Below are positions 24,555 to 32,846 of a stretch of DNA of 64,000 nucleotides, one piece after another. The stretch's first letter is position 1, and every line of letters starts with the position of its first letter. A program made the translations under genes and the position numbers. The notes beneath the pieces are model-generated. The model had not been told where the DNA came from and did no database searches. It saw only the letters and a list, made by a program, of their open reading frames with translations. The DNA is from JAHEJV01 sp964653555 (lineage in GTDB: Bacteria; Myxococcota_A; UBA9160; SMWR01): positions 54,786 to 118,785 of the forward strand of contig CAZZFT010000002.1 of NCBI GenBank assembly GCA_964653555.1, read 5' to 3'.

Positions 24555-25784
24555 TCAACCGCGCAGAGTTCGAAAGAACCGGCGAACGTCCGCGACGAGG
24601 AGCTCGGGAACCTCCATCGCGGCGAAGTGGCCGCCTCGTGGCATCTCGCTCCAGTGCACCACGTTGAAGGCGCGCTCCGCCCAGCGACGCGGCGGTCGCG
24701 AAGGCTCCTTGGGAAAGATTGCACAGCCGGTCGGGACGGTGACGAACTCGGGTGTCGGCCCCGTGAGCCCCGCGCGGGCGGCCTCGTAGTAGAGACGATT
24801 CGCCGAATTGATCGTCTCCGTGACCCAGTAGATCGTGATGTTGGCGAGCATCTCGTCCTTCGTGAAGCTCTTTTCGACGTCGCCTCCGCAGTCGCTCCAC
24901 GCGCGAAACTTCTCGACGATCCAGGCCGCGAGACCCGCTGGAGAGTCGTTGAGCCCGTAGCCGAGGCTCTGGGGCTTCGTGGACTGGATTGCCCCGTAGC
25001 CGACCCCGGTCGCTCGGAACTGGACCCACTCGGTCGCCGCGCGCCGTTCGGCTTCGCTCAGCTGATCGAAGTCGGGCGACGTCCTCCAATCGGAGAAGAA
25101 CGCCCGAGTGGGCGTCATGTCCGGTTGCGGAGGGATGCCCGTGACCAGGTTGATGTGCAGGCCCGCGATCGACGACGCATCGACCACCGCCAGGTTCGAG
25201 CCGACGGTGCTTCCCCAGTCGCCTCCCTGGACGCCGTAGCGCGCATAGCCCAGCCGCTTCATCAGTTCGGCGAATGCCTGAGCGATGCGGCGGGGGTGCC
25301 ATCCGGGCTCCCGAGTGGGTCCCGAGAATCCGTATCCGGGCAGGGAAGGGCACACGACGTGGAAGGCGTCTCGTCTCGAGCCGCCGTGGGCCTCGGGGTC
25401 GACGAGCGGACCGATCGCCTTGACGAACTCGTAGACCGATCCGGGCCAACCGTGGATCAGCACGAGCGGAAGCGCGTCGTCTACGGGAGATCGAACGTGG
25501 ATGAAGTGGACGTTCTGGCCGTCGATCTCCGTGCGGAAGTTCGGGAACGCGTTCAGTGCCGCTTCCTGGCTCCGCCAGTCGAACTTCTCGCGCCAGTACT
25601 CGCAGAGCTCCCGGGCGTAGGCCAGGTCGGTCCCGTAGTCCCAGCCCGAGCCCGGCAGGGCATCGGGCCAGCGGGTGCGGGCCAGCCGCTCGCGCAGATC
25701 CACGAGTACGGAATCACCGACCCGGATGCGGAACGGCTCGATCCGCCGCCGACCCCCCCGCATCGAGGGGGTCATCTGCGCCAC
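24555..25784 (-). CDS. epoxide hydrolase with N-terminal EHN domain
   Basis: A 409-residue alpha/beta hydrolase with the EHN lid domain (IEPFRIRVGDSVLVDLRERLARTRWPDALPG, about 15-45) typical of microsomal-type epoxide hydrolases. The oxyanion HGWPG motif is LVLIHGWPGSVYEF, the nucleophile Asp sits in VQGGDWGSTVG, and the base His in MPRGGHFAAMEVPELL. It hydrolyses an epoxide to a vicinal diol. It is the first gene after the AT-rich gap at 25785-26012 and leads the unit epoxide hydrolase, epoxidase, cyclase, crotonase. Start at ATG 25784; ATG 25775 is also possible. Confidence 0.92.
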   Translation of the reverse strand: MAQMTPSMRGGRRRIEPFRIRVGDSVLVDLRERLARTRWPDALPGSGWDYGTDLAYARELCEYWREKFDWRSQEAALNAFPNFRTEIDGQNVHFIHVRSPVDDALPLVLIHGWPGSVYEFVKAIGPLVDPEAHGGSRRDAFHVVCPSLPGYGFSGPTREPGWHPRRIAQAFAELMKRLGYARYGVQGGDWGSTVGSNLAVVDASSIAGLHINLVTGIPPQPDMTPTRAFFSDWRTSPDFDQLSEAERRAATEWVQFRATGVGYGAIQSTKPQSLGYGLNDSPAGLAAWIVEKFRAWSDCGGDVEKSFTKDEMLANITIYWVTETINSANRLYYEAARAGLTGPTPEFVTVPTGCAIFPKEPSRPPRRWAERAFNVVHWSEMPRGGHFAAMEVPELLVADVRRFFRTLRG

Positions 25785-26012
25785 TCCTTTCCGAGGCCGT
25801 CGCGGGTCTCGGTGCGCATCGCTTCGCGACGACCCGGGACCATGATACGATTCGGAAACATATGAACCCGATATTTGGCTCGATATCGTACATCGATGGG
25901 CGGTGGGAGTGCAGATTATTTCACTGCAATCCGCGAGGGCGGGAAACGGGCCGCCACGCCCGGCCGGTGCCTCGCCCGGGGTGCGGGGCGCTCGCGCGCG
26001 GCGCAGCCGCGA
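25785..26012 (-). promoter_or_regulatory. AT-rich promoter region upstream of the epoxide hydrolase unit
   Basis: No gene was found in this 228-bp gap between the P450 stop and the epoxide hydrolase start. About 25845-25920 is AT-rich and contains TACGAT at 25846-25851 and its reverse complement ATCGTA at 25885-25890, plus the palindrome CGATATCG at 25881-25888. The same 8-bp palindrome lies in the promoter region of the other P450 gene (18660-18667). It likely carries the promoter and an operator of the downstream unit. Confidence 0.5.
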
Positions 26013-27260
26013 TCAGGAGACCGGGCGCAGTCGGTAGCGGATCGGCAGGTGCTTGATGCCCCCCACCACGTTCATGCGCAGCCGCTCGACGGGTCCGTCG
26101 ACCTCTACGAAGTCGAGCCGGTCCGCGAGGTGGCGGAAGATCGCCCGCAGCTCCATCCGCGCGACGTGAGAGCCCAGGCACACGTGCTCGCCCACCCCGA
26201 AGGCCAGGTGGCGGTTCGGGTGGCGCTCGATACGAAATTGATCGGGCTCGTCGAACACGCTCTCGTCCCGGTTTGCGGAAGGGTAGAACAGGACGACGCG
26301 TTGCCCGGCGCGGATCGTGCGGCCGGTCAGCTCGATGTCGTGCGCCGCGGTGCGGCACATGTGGATCACCGGTGACACGTAGCGCAGGATCTCCTCGACG
26401 AGCCCGTCGAGGAGATCGGGCCGGCGCCGTACGAGCTCCAGCTGATCCGGGTTCTCGATCAGGGCGAGCAGTCCCCCACTCGTCGCGTTGCGCGTGGTCT
26501 CGTTGCCGGCGGCCAGTAGCATCGCGAAGTAGGACAGGCGCTCGTACACCGGCATCGGCTCCCCCTCGATCCGCGCGTGGACGAGCACCGAGGCGAGATC
26601 GTCCTGGGGGTTGCGTCGGCGGTCCTCCGAGAGAGCCTCGAAATACCCGAACATCTCCTGGATCGCAGCCGCCCGCGTCTCGGCTACCGAACGTCCCTGT
26701 TGGTACTCCGGGTCGGCCGCACCCACGGCGGCATTCGTCCAGTGGAACAGGTTCATCCAGTCGCTGTTGGGAACGCCGAGCATCTCGGCGATCACCCAGA
26801 TCGGCAACAGCGCCGCTACGTCCTCGACGAAATCGATCCGGGCCGTCTCGTCGCCGCCGGTGACGACCCGATCCAGGACCTCGTTCGTGATCTGGTCGAC
26901 CTGCTTCTGAAGCGGGACGAGGGCGCGCGGCGTGAACCGCTTGCTCACCAACGAGCGGTAGGTCTGATGCTCGGGTGGGTCCATGTCCAGCAGGTTGCGT
27001 CCGCCCTCCGCCTCCTCGCCGTGTGGCGACAGAGTGAAGCCCGGACTGCTCAGGAAGAGATCGGGGTGCTTCGAGATCTCGATGATCTCCCGGTGTCGGG
27101 TGATCGCCCAGTACGGATCTCCCGCCCATTCGGCGACCCAGTGCACGGGGTCCTGCCGGCGCAGGCGCGCCCAGGCCGCGTGCGGACAGCCGTGCCGCGC
27201 GTACTGGTCCGGGCTCAGCAGGTCGCGATCGCTCGCCTCGGAAGAGCCGGTGTCGGGCAT
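26013..27260 (-). CDS. cytochrome P450, copy 2
   Basis: A 415-residue soluble P450 starting at ATG 27260 (MPDTGSSEASDRDLLSPDQY), preceded by AGGAGAG; the open frame extends to 27299 without family similarity. It has AGNETT in the I helix, EEILRY (ExxR) and the heme loop FGVGEHVCLG with Cys near 360. Long stretches such as LLPIWVIAEMLGVP and FYPSANRDESVF are identical to the P450 at 18798-20045, so the two are paralogues. Differences concentrate in the B-C loop region (about 70-90), which usually shapes substrate choice. It follows the LLM gene at 27296-28303 by 35 bp, on the same strand. Confidence 0.95.
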   Translation of the reverse strand: MPDTGSSEASDRDLLSPDQYARHGCPHAAWARLRRQDPVHWVAEWAGDPYWAITRHREIIEISKHPDLFLSSPGFTLSPHGEEAEGGRNLLDMDPPEHQTYRSLVSKRFTPRALVPLQKQVDQITNEVLDRVVTGGDETARIDFVEDVAALLPIWVIAEMLGVPNSDWMNLFHWTNAAVGAADPEYQQGRSVAETRAAAIQEMFGYFEALSEDRRRNPQDDLASVLVHARIEGEPMPVYERLSYFAMLLAAGNETTRNATSGGLLALIENPDQLELVRRRPDLLDGLVEEILRYVSPVIHMCRTAAHDIELTGRTIRAGQRVVLFYPSANRDESVFDEPDQFRIERHPNRHLAFGVGEHVCLGSHVARMELRAIFRHLADRLDFVEVDGPVERLRMNVVGGIKHLPIRYRLRPVS

Positions 27261-27295
27261 GAGATGCTCTCTCCTGTCGTGACGATAGCGGCACG

Positions 27296-28303
27296 TCAAC
27301 GGAAGGCCGGCAATACCTCGGTCGCCATCAGCTCGAGATGCTCATCGCTCCACTCGGCGGGGAGTCCCGGCGGGACCGTCCAGCTGATCCAGCGGTCGAT
27401 GGCGTAGCGCTCGACGACGCTGCGGACGTATTCCCGCGCCTCGTCGGGTCGCACGAAGCGGACGCCCAGGCCGCGCAGCTCGTCCGGCCCGAGGCCTGCC
27501 GGCCCGGCCGCATCCTCGCCGCGCGCCCAGGCGCCGTAGCGGGCCATCTGGTAGCCGATGTGCGGAGCCGCCTCGCGCAGACGCGCGTCCGGGTCGCGCG
27601 CGACCACGAGCCACTGCTCGAAGTAGATCACCTCGCATTCATCGGCGTTCCGGCCGAGCTTCTCGAACTCCTCCCGGTACACGCGGATGCCCGCGCCTGC
27701 GTCGTGCGTGCCATTCACGATCACGCCATCCGCCAGGCGAGCCGCGCGGCGCACGGCCGCCTCGCTGATGCCACCGATCAGGATCCGGAGCGGCCGCTGC
27801 GCGGGGAGGGGCCGGATCCCGTCGCAGCGCAGCCGGTGGTGCTTGCCGGAGAAGGCGAGTGCGTGACCGGCGAACAGCGCCCGGAGGATCGCGATCTCCT
27901 CTTCGAAGCGCTCCACTCGAGAGCCCCAGTCGGCCTCGAAGCCCTCGTATTCCTGGGGTCGGTATCCCAGACCGACACCCAGGTCGAGACGACCCCGTGA
28001 GATCACGTCGACGACGGCGGCGTCCTCGGCGAGCCTCACCGGATCGTGGACGGGGAGCTGCACCACCGCGGTACCGATCCGGATGCGACGTGTCCTCGCC
28101 GCGATCGCCGCTGCCACCGGCAGGCACGAGGGCAGGTAGCCGTCGTCGATGAAGTGGTGCTCCGAGAGCCACACGTCGTCCCAGCCGAGATCCTCGGCAC
28201 GGGCGATCTGGTCGATGGACTGCTGGTAGAGATCGCAGGAGTCGCGCGGCCAGGCGAGGGGATTCCGGAAGTCGTACCAGAGCCCGAAGCGCAGACTCTT
28301 CAT
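27296..28303 (-). CDS. LLM-class flavin-dependent oxidoreductase
   Basis: A 335-residue luciferase-like enzyme starting at ATG 28303 (MKSLRFGLWYDFRNPLAWPRD). SEHHFIDDGYLPSC, ARTRRIRIGTAVVQLPVHDPVRLAEDAAVVD and SRGRLDLGVGLGYRPQEYEGF are the expected flavin-barrel motifs, and LRILIGGISEAAVRRAARLADG closes the barrel. Cofactor is FMN or F420; cofG and cofH in this window make F420 possible. It belongs to the minus-strand run from the COG3804-type gene to the P450 and probably works on a P450 product. Confidence 0.9.
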   Translation of the reverse strand: MKSLRFGLWYDFRNPLAWPRDSCDLYQQSIDQIARAEDLGWDDVWLSEHHFIDDGYLPSCLPVAAAIAARTRRIRIGTAVVQLPVHDPVRLAEDAAVVDVISRGRLDLGVGLGYRPQEYEGFEADWGSRVERFEEEIAILRALFAGHALAFSGKHHRLRCDGIRPLPAQRPLRILIGGISEAAVRRAARLADGVIVNGTHDAGAGIRVYREEFEKLGRNADECEVIYFEQWLVVARDPDARLREAAPHIGYQMARYGAWARGEDAAGPAGLGPDELRGLGVRFVRPDEAREYVRSVVERYAIDRWISWTVPPGLPAEWSDEHLELMATEVLPAFR

Positions 28304-28329
28304 CGCTCGTCCTCTCGTGTCGTTGTCCG

Positions 28330-29325
28330 CTAGAGGCGGAACGGGCGCCGGCGGGTCAGACCGTTCTCGACGGCGGCACCGAGGATCAGGGTGGGCGCCG
28401 CGCGGCCGTCGCGCGGGTTGTTCGAGCTCTCCAGGTCGCAGGTTCCGACCCGCCCATCGCACACGACCTTGGACAGGGCCTCGCAGCCGATGTGGTGATC
28501 GGCTTCGAGGAGGACGCAGTCCAGCGCCTCGACCTCGAACTCGAAGCGTCCGTAGTGCTTGGTCTCGCACACGACGCGGCCGCCCCGGGCGGTGATGCCG
28601 TCATCCTCCCCGTACACGAGCACGTCGGCGCGCGTCATCGGATCCACGATCCCGTCCTTCGCGACGTAGCCCGCCTGGAAGTAGCCGACCGACGGGGTGA
28701 TCGCAGTCGCGATCGAGAAGCTGAAGTCCGCTCCGAAGCTGCCGGTGAACCAGCGATGGCTCGAGAAGGACCAGCTCCGGTTTCCCCAGGAGTGGTCCCG
28801 GTAGCCGAGGCACGACACCGGGTACTCCCGGTCGGCGATCCGGACACGGCCGCGGACGGCGCCGGGAACCTCGTAGTGGTTGGCCGCGTCCTGCCGGACG
28901 GCGTCGTTCTCGAAGCCCCAGGCGTCGACGGTGCGAATCCGGGGCAAGAACTCCTCGAGTCGCAGGTCGATCTCGCAGTCGGGATCCTCGAAGCGCCAGT
29001 GACTGCTGCCATCGGAATGAGCCACGTGTAGACGGTCATCGAGCCTGTAACCGCCGCCTTGGTGTTCGTTACCTCGCAGAGGAAGGGCCTTCTCCGCGCG
29101 GCGGAAGCGAAGACCCTCCCGCGTGCACACACCGACCTGGTAGTTCGCCTGTCCGCGGTTCGGCTGATAGCCGAAGCGATGGAAACCCACCAATCCGCTA
29201 TCGAGATCGACCCAGTGCAGCAATCCGCTCTCGTTCCAGAGCAGCTCGGGACCCGCCTCGTGGGGCAGGCAGTCCTGCGCCGGATAGCAGCTGGGGAAGG
29301 CCCACTCGATCCCATCCACGTTCAT
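28330..29325 (-). CDS. DUF7064/DUF7065-type protein
   Basis: A 331-residue protein whose ATG 29325 overlaps the kinase stop by four bases. It has the GYRDHSWGNRSW motif that marks the DUF7064/7065 group, a mostly beta fold related to lipocalin-like carotenoid-synthase (CrtC)-type proteins, and HRWFTGSFGADFSF after it. No signal peptide. Members are usually encoded next to an APH-type phosphotransferase, as here, but their reaction is not known. Possibly a hydratase or binding protein for a hydrophobic compound. Confidence 0.8.
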   Translation of the reverse strand: MNVDGIEWAFPSCYPAQDCLPHEAGPELLWNESGLLHWVDLDSGLVGFHRFGYQPNRGQANYQVGVCTREGLRFRRAEKALPLRGNEHQGGGYRLDDRLHVAHSDGSSHWRFEDPDCEIDLRLEEFLPRIRTVDAWGFENDAVRQDAANHYEVPGAVRGRVRIADREYPVSCLGYRDHSWGNRSWSFSSHRWFTGSFGADFSFSIATAITPSVGYFQAGYVAKDGIVDPMTRADVLVYGEDDGITARGGRVVCETKHYGRFEFEVEALDCVLLEADHHIGCEALSKVVCDGRVGTCDLESSNNPRDGRAAPTLILGAAVENGLTRRRPFRL

Positions 29326-30449
29326 CCCCCTCGGCTCGTTGCGCCGTCTACGAAGTCGCGAAGCAGGCGCGCCACGACGTTCTCCTCGATTGGCTGCGGA
29401 GCGCTCGGCATCAGCCCGAGCCGCATGAAACGAGCCTGGATCACCAGCATGCGCAGCAGAGCGAAGCCCTCGTAGTAGTCGAGGTTGCGCAGCCTGCGCC
29501 CGCTGAAGGTCTCGTAGAGGCGGACCGTCTCCGCTCGGGACGGGAACCCATCGAGGCGCTCGATGCCCGACTCCTCGATGACGCGACAGGAGGTGAGCAG
29601 GAAGGCCACGTCCGTCTCCGGGGCGCCCAAGGTCGCCATCTCCCAATCGAGCACGGCGACGCATTGCCAATCGCGGAATAGCATGTTCTGGTGACGCGCA
29701 TCGCCCCAGCAGAGAGCGCAGGGTTCCTCTTCCGGTATCGCGCGGCGGAGGCGGTCGAAGGCGCTCCGTACCACCGGAGCAAAGGCCGGCTCCGACTGGT
29801 GGTCGTAGAGCCACTCCCAGTAGTCGAGGTCGCCGGCGAGCTGGGCCCGATCCCCGTCGCGCCGCAGCCGGCCGAGGTCCGCACGCCGCCAGTCGAAGGC
29901 GTGAATCGCGGCAAGCGTCTGCAGCCCCCCGCACCACAGTGTCGCCCGCTGACTCGGAGACGCTCCGGCGATCCAGCCGCGGTCGTTCAGATGGGGCAGG
30001 GCGTCGCCGCGAATCCGGCTCATCACGTAGAAGCGCCCGTCGAGCACCTCCGGGTCGTCCTCCACCCATAGAATGTCGGGAACCGGCACGCTGCTGCTCC
30101 GGCCCAAGGCCTGCTGGATCTGGGACTCGGCCGCGAAGTCGGCCAGCGGGAAGAGCGAGTCCTGGGTCCTCTCCCGGCGCAGCACCCAGTTGCCTCGTTC
30201 GCGCTCGCCGACCGCGCTGCCGGACACCTGGATGAAGTAGAGATCGCTCGAGAATCCGCCTCCCTCGGCCTCCCGCGGTGCGATCGCGATCTGCGCGCGC
30301 TGCCCGACGCGTTCTCGCAGCCATGCCTCGATGCGGGGCACGAGATCGGTCCGGGCGGTGCGCCGGCCCGGCACCCCGACCGCCGCACTGAGCGGCACGA
30401 CCTCGTCTCCGGGGCTCGAGCTCACCGACGTGGGGACGGACGTCTGCAC
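29322..30449 (-). CDS. phosphotransferase (APH/choline-kinase-like) family protein
   Basis: A 375-residue kinase-fold protein, GTG start at 30449. The catalytic loop is CWGDARHQNMLF (Brenner motif with Asp and Asn kept, Trp in place of the usual His), and the metal motif is VLDWEMATLGAPETDVAFLL. The N-lobe RRERTQDSLFPLADFAAESQIQQAL supplies the nucleotide side. This subgroup resembles the APH-like domain of ACAD10/11, which phosphorylates hydroxyacyl-CoA intermediates. Together with DUF7064 it may phosphorylate a hydroxylated catabolic intermediate; this is inference. It follows the COG3804-type gene by 13 bp. Confidence 0.87.
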   Translation of the reverse strand: MQTSVPTSVSSSPGDEVVPLSAAVGVPGRRTARTDLVPRIEAWLRERVGQRAQIAIAPREAEGGGFSSDLYFIQVSGSAVGERERGNWVLRRERTQDSLFPLADFAAESQIQQALGRSSSVPVPDILWVEDDPEVLDGRFYVMSRIRGDALPHLNDRGWIAGASPSQRATLWCGGLQTLAAIHAFDWRRADLGRLRRDGDRAQLAGDLDYWEWLYDHQSEPAFAPVVRSAFDRLRRAIPEEEPCALCWGDARHQNMLFRDWQCVAVLDWEMATLGAPETDVAFLLTSCRVIEESGIERLDGFPSRAETVRLYETFSGRRLRNLDYYEGFALLRMLVIQARFMRLGLMPSAPQPIEENVVARLLRDFVDGATSRGG

Positions 30450-30462
30450 GGCGGACGGGGGG

Positions 30463-31536
30463 TCATGAGCGCGCGATCGTGTGCCGGCCCGTGATCAACG
30501 GGAGCTCGAGGAAGTTCCGGATGCCGGGCTCCGCCTCGCAGACGGCCGGTATCGAGTTCACGGCGTGCATGGCCGCGGAGAGCACCGAATCGGCCAGCTC
30601 GCTGCGACCCTCGCCGACCCCCATCTCGAAGGAGAGGCGCATCGAGGGCTCGCCGCGGATGGTCACGGCATAGCCGTGTCCCTGGGGCCAGTCGGGTGCC
30701 TGATCCTTGTTGAGTCGGGTCACGTGCTCCACGACGATCCTCGGCTCGCCGCCGACGTAGGCGCTGAACGAGAAGCGCATCGCCGAGATCGTGCCGGCGG
30801 GAATGTGACCGGCCACGATGTCGAAGGGCTCCTTGGCGAGCTGTACGTCGAGCGCCGGTCGGATCTCTTCGATCTCCGCACCCAGGCCCTCGGCCACGAG
30901 ATGCAGGGATCCATTGAAGGCCTGGAGCATCGTGCCCGCGGAGAAGGCCGACTCCGAGTTCGGCTGCTTTCCGAAGCCCATCACGTCGAACATGATCTGC
31001 GGGTTGTCGTACTCGGAGTAGTCCAGGATCTCCTGAACGCGCAGCTCGTCGATCCGCTTGCACAGCCCCGAGGCGGTGAGCGACAGCACCTCCGACGCGA
31101 AGCCGGGGTCGATTCCGCTCATGTGGAGCGAGCTCCCACCGCCGCGGCAGGCGTGCTCCAAGGCCTCGCGCACCTCCTTTGGCAGCGAGCCGGCATGAAC
31201 GAAGGGCGCGTGCACGATGGTGATCAGGTTCTTGCCGGAGGCGAGGATGCGACACAGGTCCAGCAGGCCGCGTCGAGCTGCCTCGGGGTCGCCCATCCAG
31301 GACGCCTCTCCCATCCAGAGCGCGCAGTCGGCGTCCAGCGCGAGGAGCTCCTCGTCGCGATCGGTGGCGCGAACACCGATGGGCCCGATGCCGCAGATCT
31401 CCCCGACGTCCCTGCCGACCTTTGCCGGGTCGTAGACCCGGGCACCCGCCAGCTCGAGATCGGGACGGGCAGTGATCGCCTGCACGGCCGCGCGACCGCA
31501 GACGCCGGTCGCGTATTGGATCACCCGATAAGGCAT
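30463..31536 (-). CDS. dihydrodipicolinate-reductase-like NAD(P)-dependent protein (COG3804 type), copy 2
   Basis: A 357-residue paralogue of the proteins at 14698 and 38088. ATG 31536 (MPYRVIQYATGVCGRAAVQAI) follows GGGAGTG. It shares ARVYDPAKVGRDVGEICGIGPIGVRATD, SGIDPGFASEVLSL, EILDYSEYDNPQIMFDVMGFG and EHVTRLNKDQAPDWPQGHGY. An N-terminal Rossmann domain and a C-terminal dimerisation/substrate domain are expected from the family. Unlike the other two copies, it is the first gene of a unit that includes a kinase, DUF7064, LLM and P450, and it has its own operator-like dyad upstream. Substrate unknown. Confidence 0.82.
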   Translation of the reverse strand: MPYRVIQYATGVCGRAAVQAITARPDLELAGARVYDPAKVGRDVGEICGIGPIGVRATDRDEELLALDADCALWMGEASWMGDPEAARRGLLDLCRILASGKNLITIVHAPFVHAGSLPKEVREALEHACRGGGSSLHMSGIDPGFASEVLSLTASGLCKRIDELRVQEILDYSEYDNPQIMFDVMGFGKQPNSESAFSAGTMLQAFNGSLHLVAEGLGAEIEEIRPALDVQLAKEPFDIVAGHIPAGTISAMRFSFSAYVGGEPRIVVEHVTRLNKDQAPDWPQGHGYAVTIRGEPSMRLSFEMGVGEGRSELADSVLSAAMHAVNSIPAVCEAEPGIRNFLELPLITGRHTIARS

Positions 31537-31603
31537 AGGGCACTCCCCGAGGTCGTGACCGGACCCGTGCCGCAAGACCTCGGAATCGATCTTCGATTCG
31601 AAA

Positions 31604-31641
31604 TTACGATACGAGAACTGATAATGTCAACGAAATCGTAA
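31604..31641. promoter_or_regulatory. inverted repeat and -35-like box upstream of COG3804-type copy 2
   Basis: TTACGAT at 31604-31610 and its exact reverse complement ATCGTAA at 31635-31641 form a dyad with 24 bp between the arms. On the minus strand TTGACA lies inside the dyad (complement of 31624-31629), a consensus -35 box oriented to the gene starting at 31536; the -10 is weak. The arrangement suggests a repressor or activator controlling the 31.5-26 kb unit. Confidence 0.55.
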
Positions 31642-31658
31642 AATAGACTCGCTTCACT

Positions 31659-32741
31659 TCAGAATATGATCACGCCACGGGCGTTACGATTTTCCTTCAT
31701 GTCACGGAACGCCTGCGCCACGTCGTCGATCCCGTAGGTCCGACTGACCATCCCGTCCAGGTCGAGGCGACCCCGGGAGTAGAGATCGAGCAGGCGCGGA
31801 AAGTCGGCATGGGGGTTGGCGTCGCCGTAGAGGCTGCCCTTGAGGGTCTTGCCCGACGTGGCCACGGCGAAGGCGTCCATCGGAAAGGTGTCCCCGGGGC
31901 GTCCCACCCCGACGATCGTCGCTACCCCGCCGCGGCGGACTGCTTCGTAGGCCTGGCTCATCAGTGCCGGAGATCCCACGACCTCGAAGGAGAAGTCGAC
32001 GCCCTCCCCGCACAGCGCCTGGATGGCCTCGACGGCTCGACCGTCGCGGCCATCCACCGCGTCGGTGGCGCCGAAGCGCCGCGCGAGCTCGAGCTTGGAC
32101 TCGGCTACGTCGACGGCGATGATCCGGCTCGCCCCCGCGATGCGACAGCCCTGGATCACCGACAGGCCGACGCCGCCGCAGCCGAAGACGGCGCAGCGCG
32201 CGCCTGGCGTGACGCGCGCCGTGTTGATCGCCGCGCCCACACCCGTCATCACCCCGCAGCCGACCAGGGCCGCCCGGTCCAACGGGATGTGCGAATCGAT
32301 GCGCACGGCGGAGGTGGCCGGCACCACCGCTTCCTCCGCCATGCACCCCAGCATCGCCATGACGCACAGCGGACGGCCCTCCAGATGCACGCGCGAGGTG
32401 CCGTCGAGCCCCATTCCATCGACGGCGGTCCGGTCGCAGAACTGCGGGCGACCGGCGCGGCAGGACACGCACAGACCGCACGCCGGAGTGAAGGAGAGAA
32501 TGACAGGATCGCCCACCGCGAGTCCGCGCACCTCCGGCCCCAGCTCGGCGATGATGCCGGCGCCCTCGTGACCTAGCACCGCCGGCAGCGGTAGAGGAAG
32601 GATGCCATCGATCACGGACAAGTCGGAGTGACAGACACCGGTCGCGGCGAGTCGCACCCGTACTTCGCCCGCCCGAGGCGGGTCGAGCCGCACGTCCTCG
32701 ATCGCGAACCTCCCGACGGCGTGGCAGACGACGGCCTTCAC
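31659..32741 (-). CDS. zinc-dependent alcohol dehydrogenase (MDR superfamily)
   Basis: A 360-residue MDR dehydrogenase. The GTG start at 32741 (then KAVVCHAVGRFAIEDVRL) matches family length; the frame is open far upstream without similarity. Catalytic zinc ligands: Cys in GVCHSDLS, His-Glu in LGHEGAG, Cys in VGCGVMTGVGA. Structural zinc: CGLCVSCRAGRPQFC. NAD motif: VFGCGGVGLSVIQGC. It resembles the enzyme at 4022-5101 in layout but is clearly diverged. It diverges from the crotonase gene at 32847, whose start is 105 bp away. Confidence 0.93.
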   Translation of the reverse strand: MKAVVCHAVGRFAIEDVRLDPPRAGEVRVRLAATGVCHSDLSVIDGILPLPLPAVLGHEGAGIIAELGPEVRGLAVGDPVILSFTPACGLCVSCRAGRPQFCDRTAVDGMGLDGTSRVHLEGRPLCVMAMLGCMAEEAVVPATSAVRIDSHIPLDRAALVGCGVMTGVGAAINTARVTPGARCAVFGCGGVGLSVIQGCRIAGASRIIAVDVAESKLELARRFGATDAVDGRDGRAVEAIQALCGEGVDFSFEVVGSPALMSQAYEAVRRGGVATIVGVGRPGDTFPMDAFAVATSGKTLKGSLYGDANPHADFPRLLDLYSRGRLDLDGMVSRTYGIDDVAQAFRDMKENRNARGVIIF

Positions 32742-32846
32742 CCGGCCACGATCGCTCGATTTCGGAAAGATTTCAAACAGAGATTCCGAGTTCGTGCTGA
32801 AATGCAGGCTTTCACTTCCCATCACTCCCATGAGTCGAGGTGCGCC

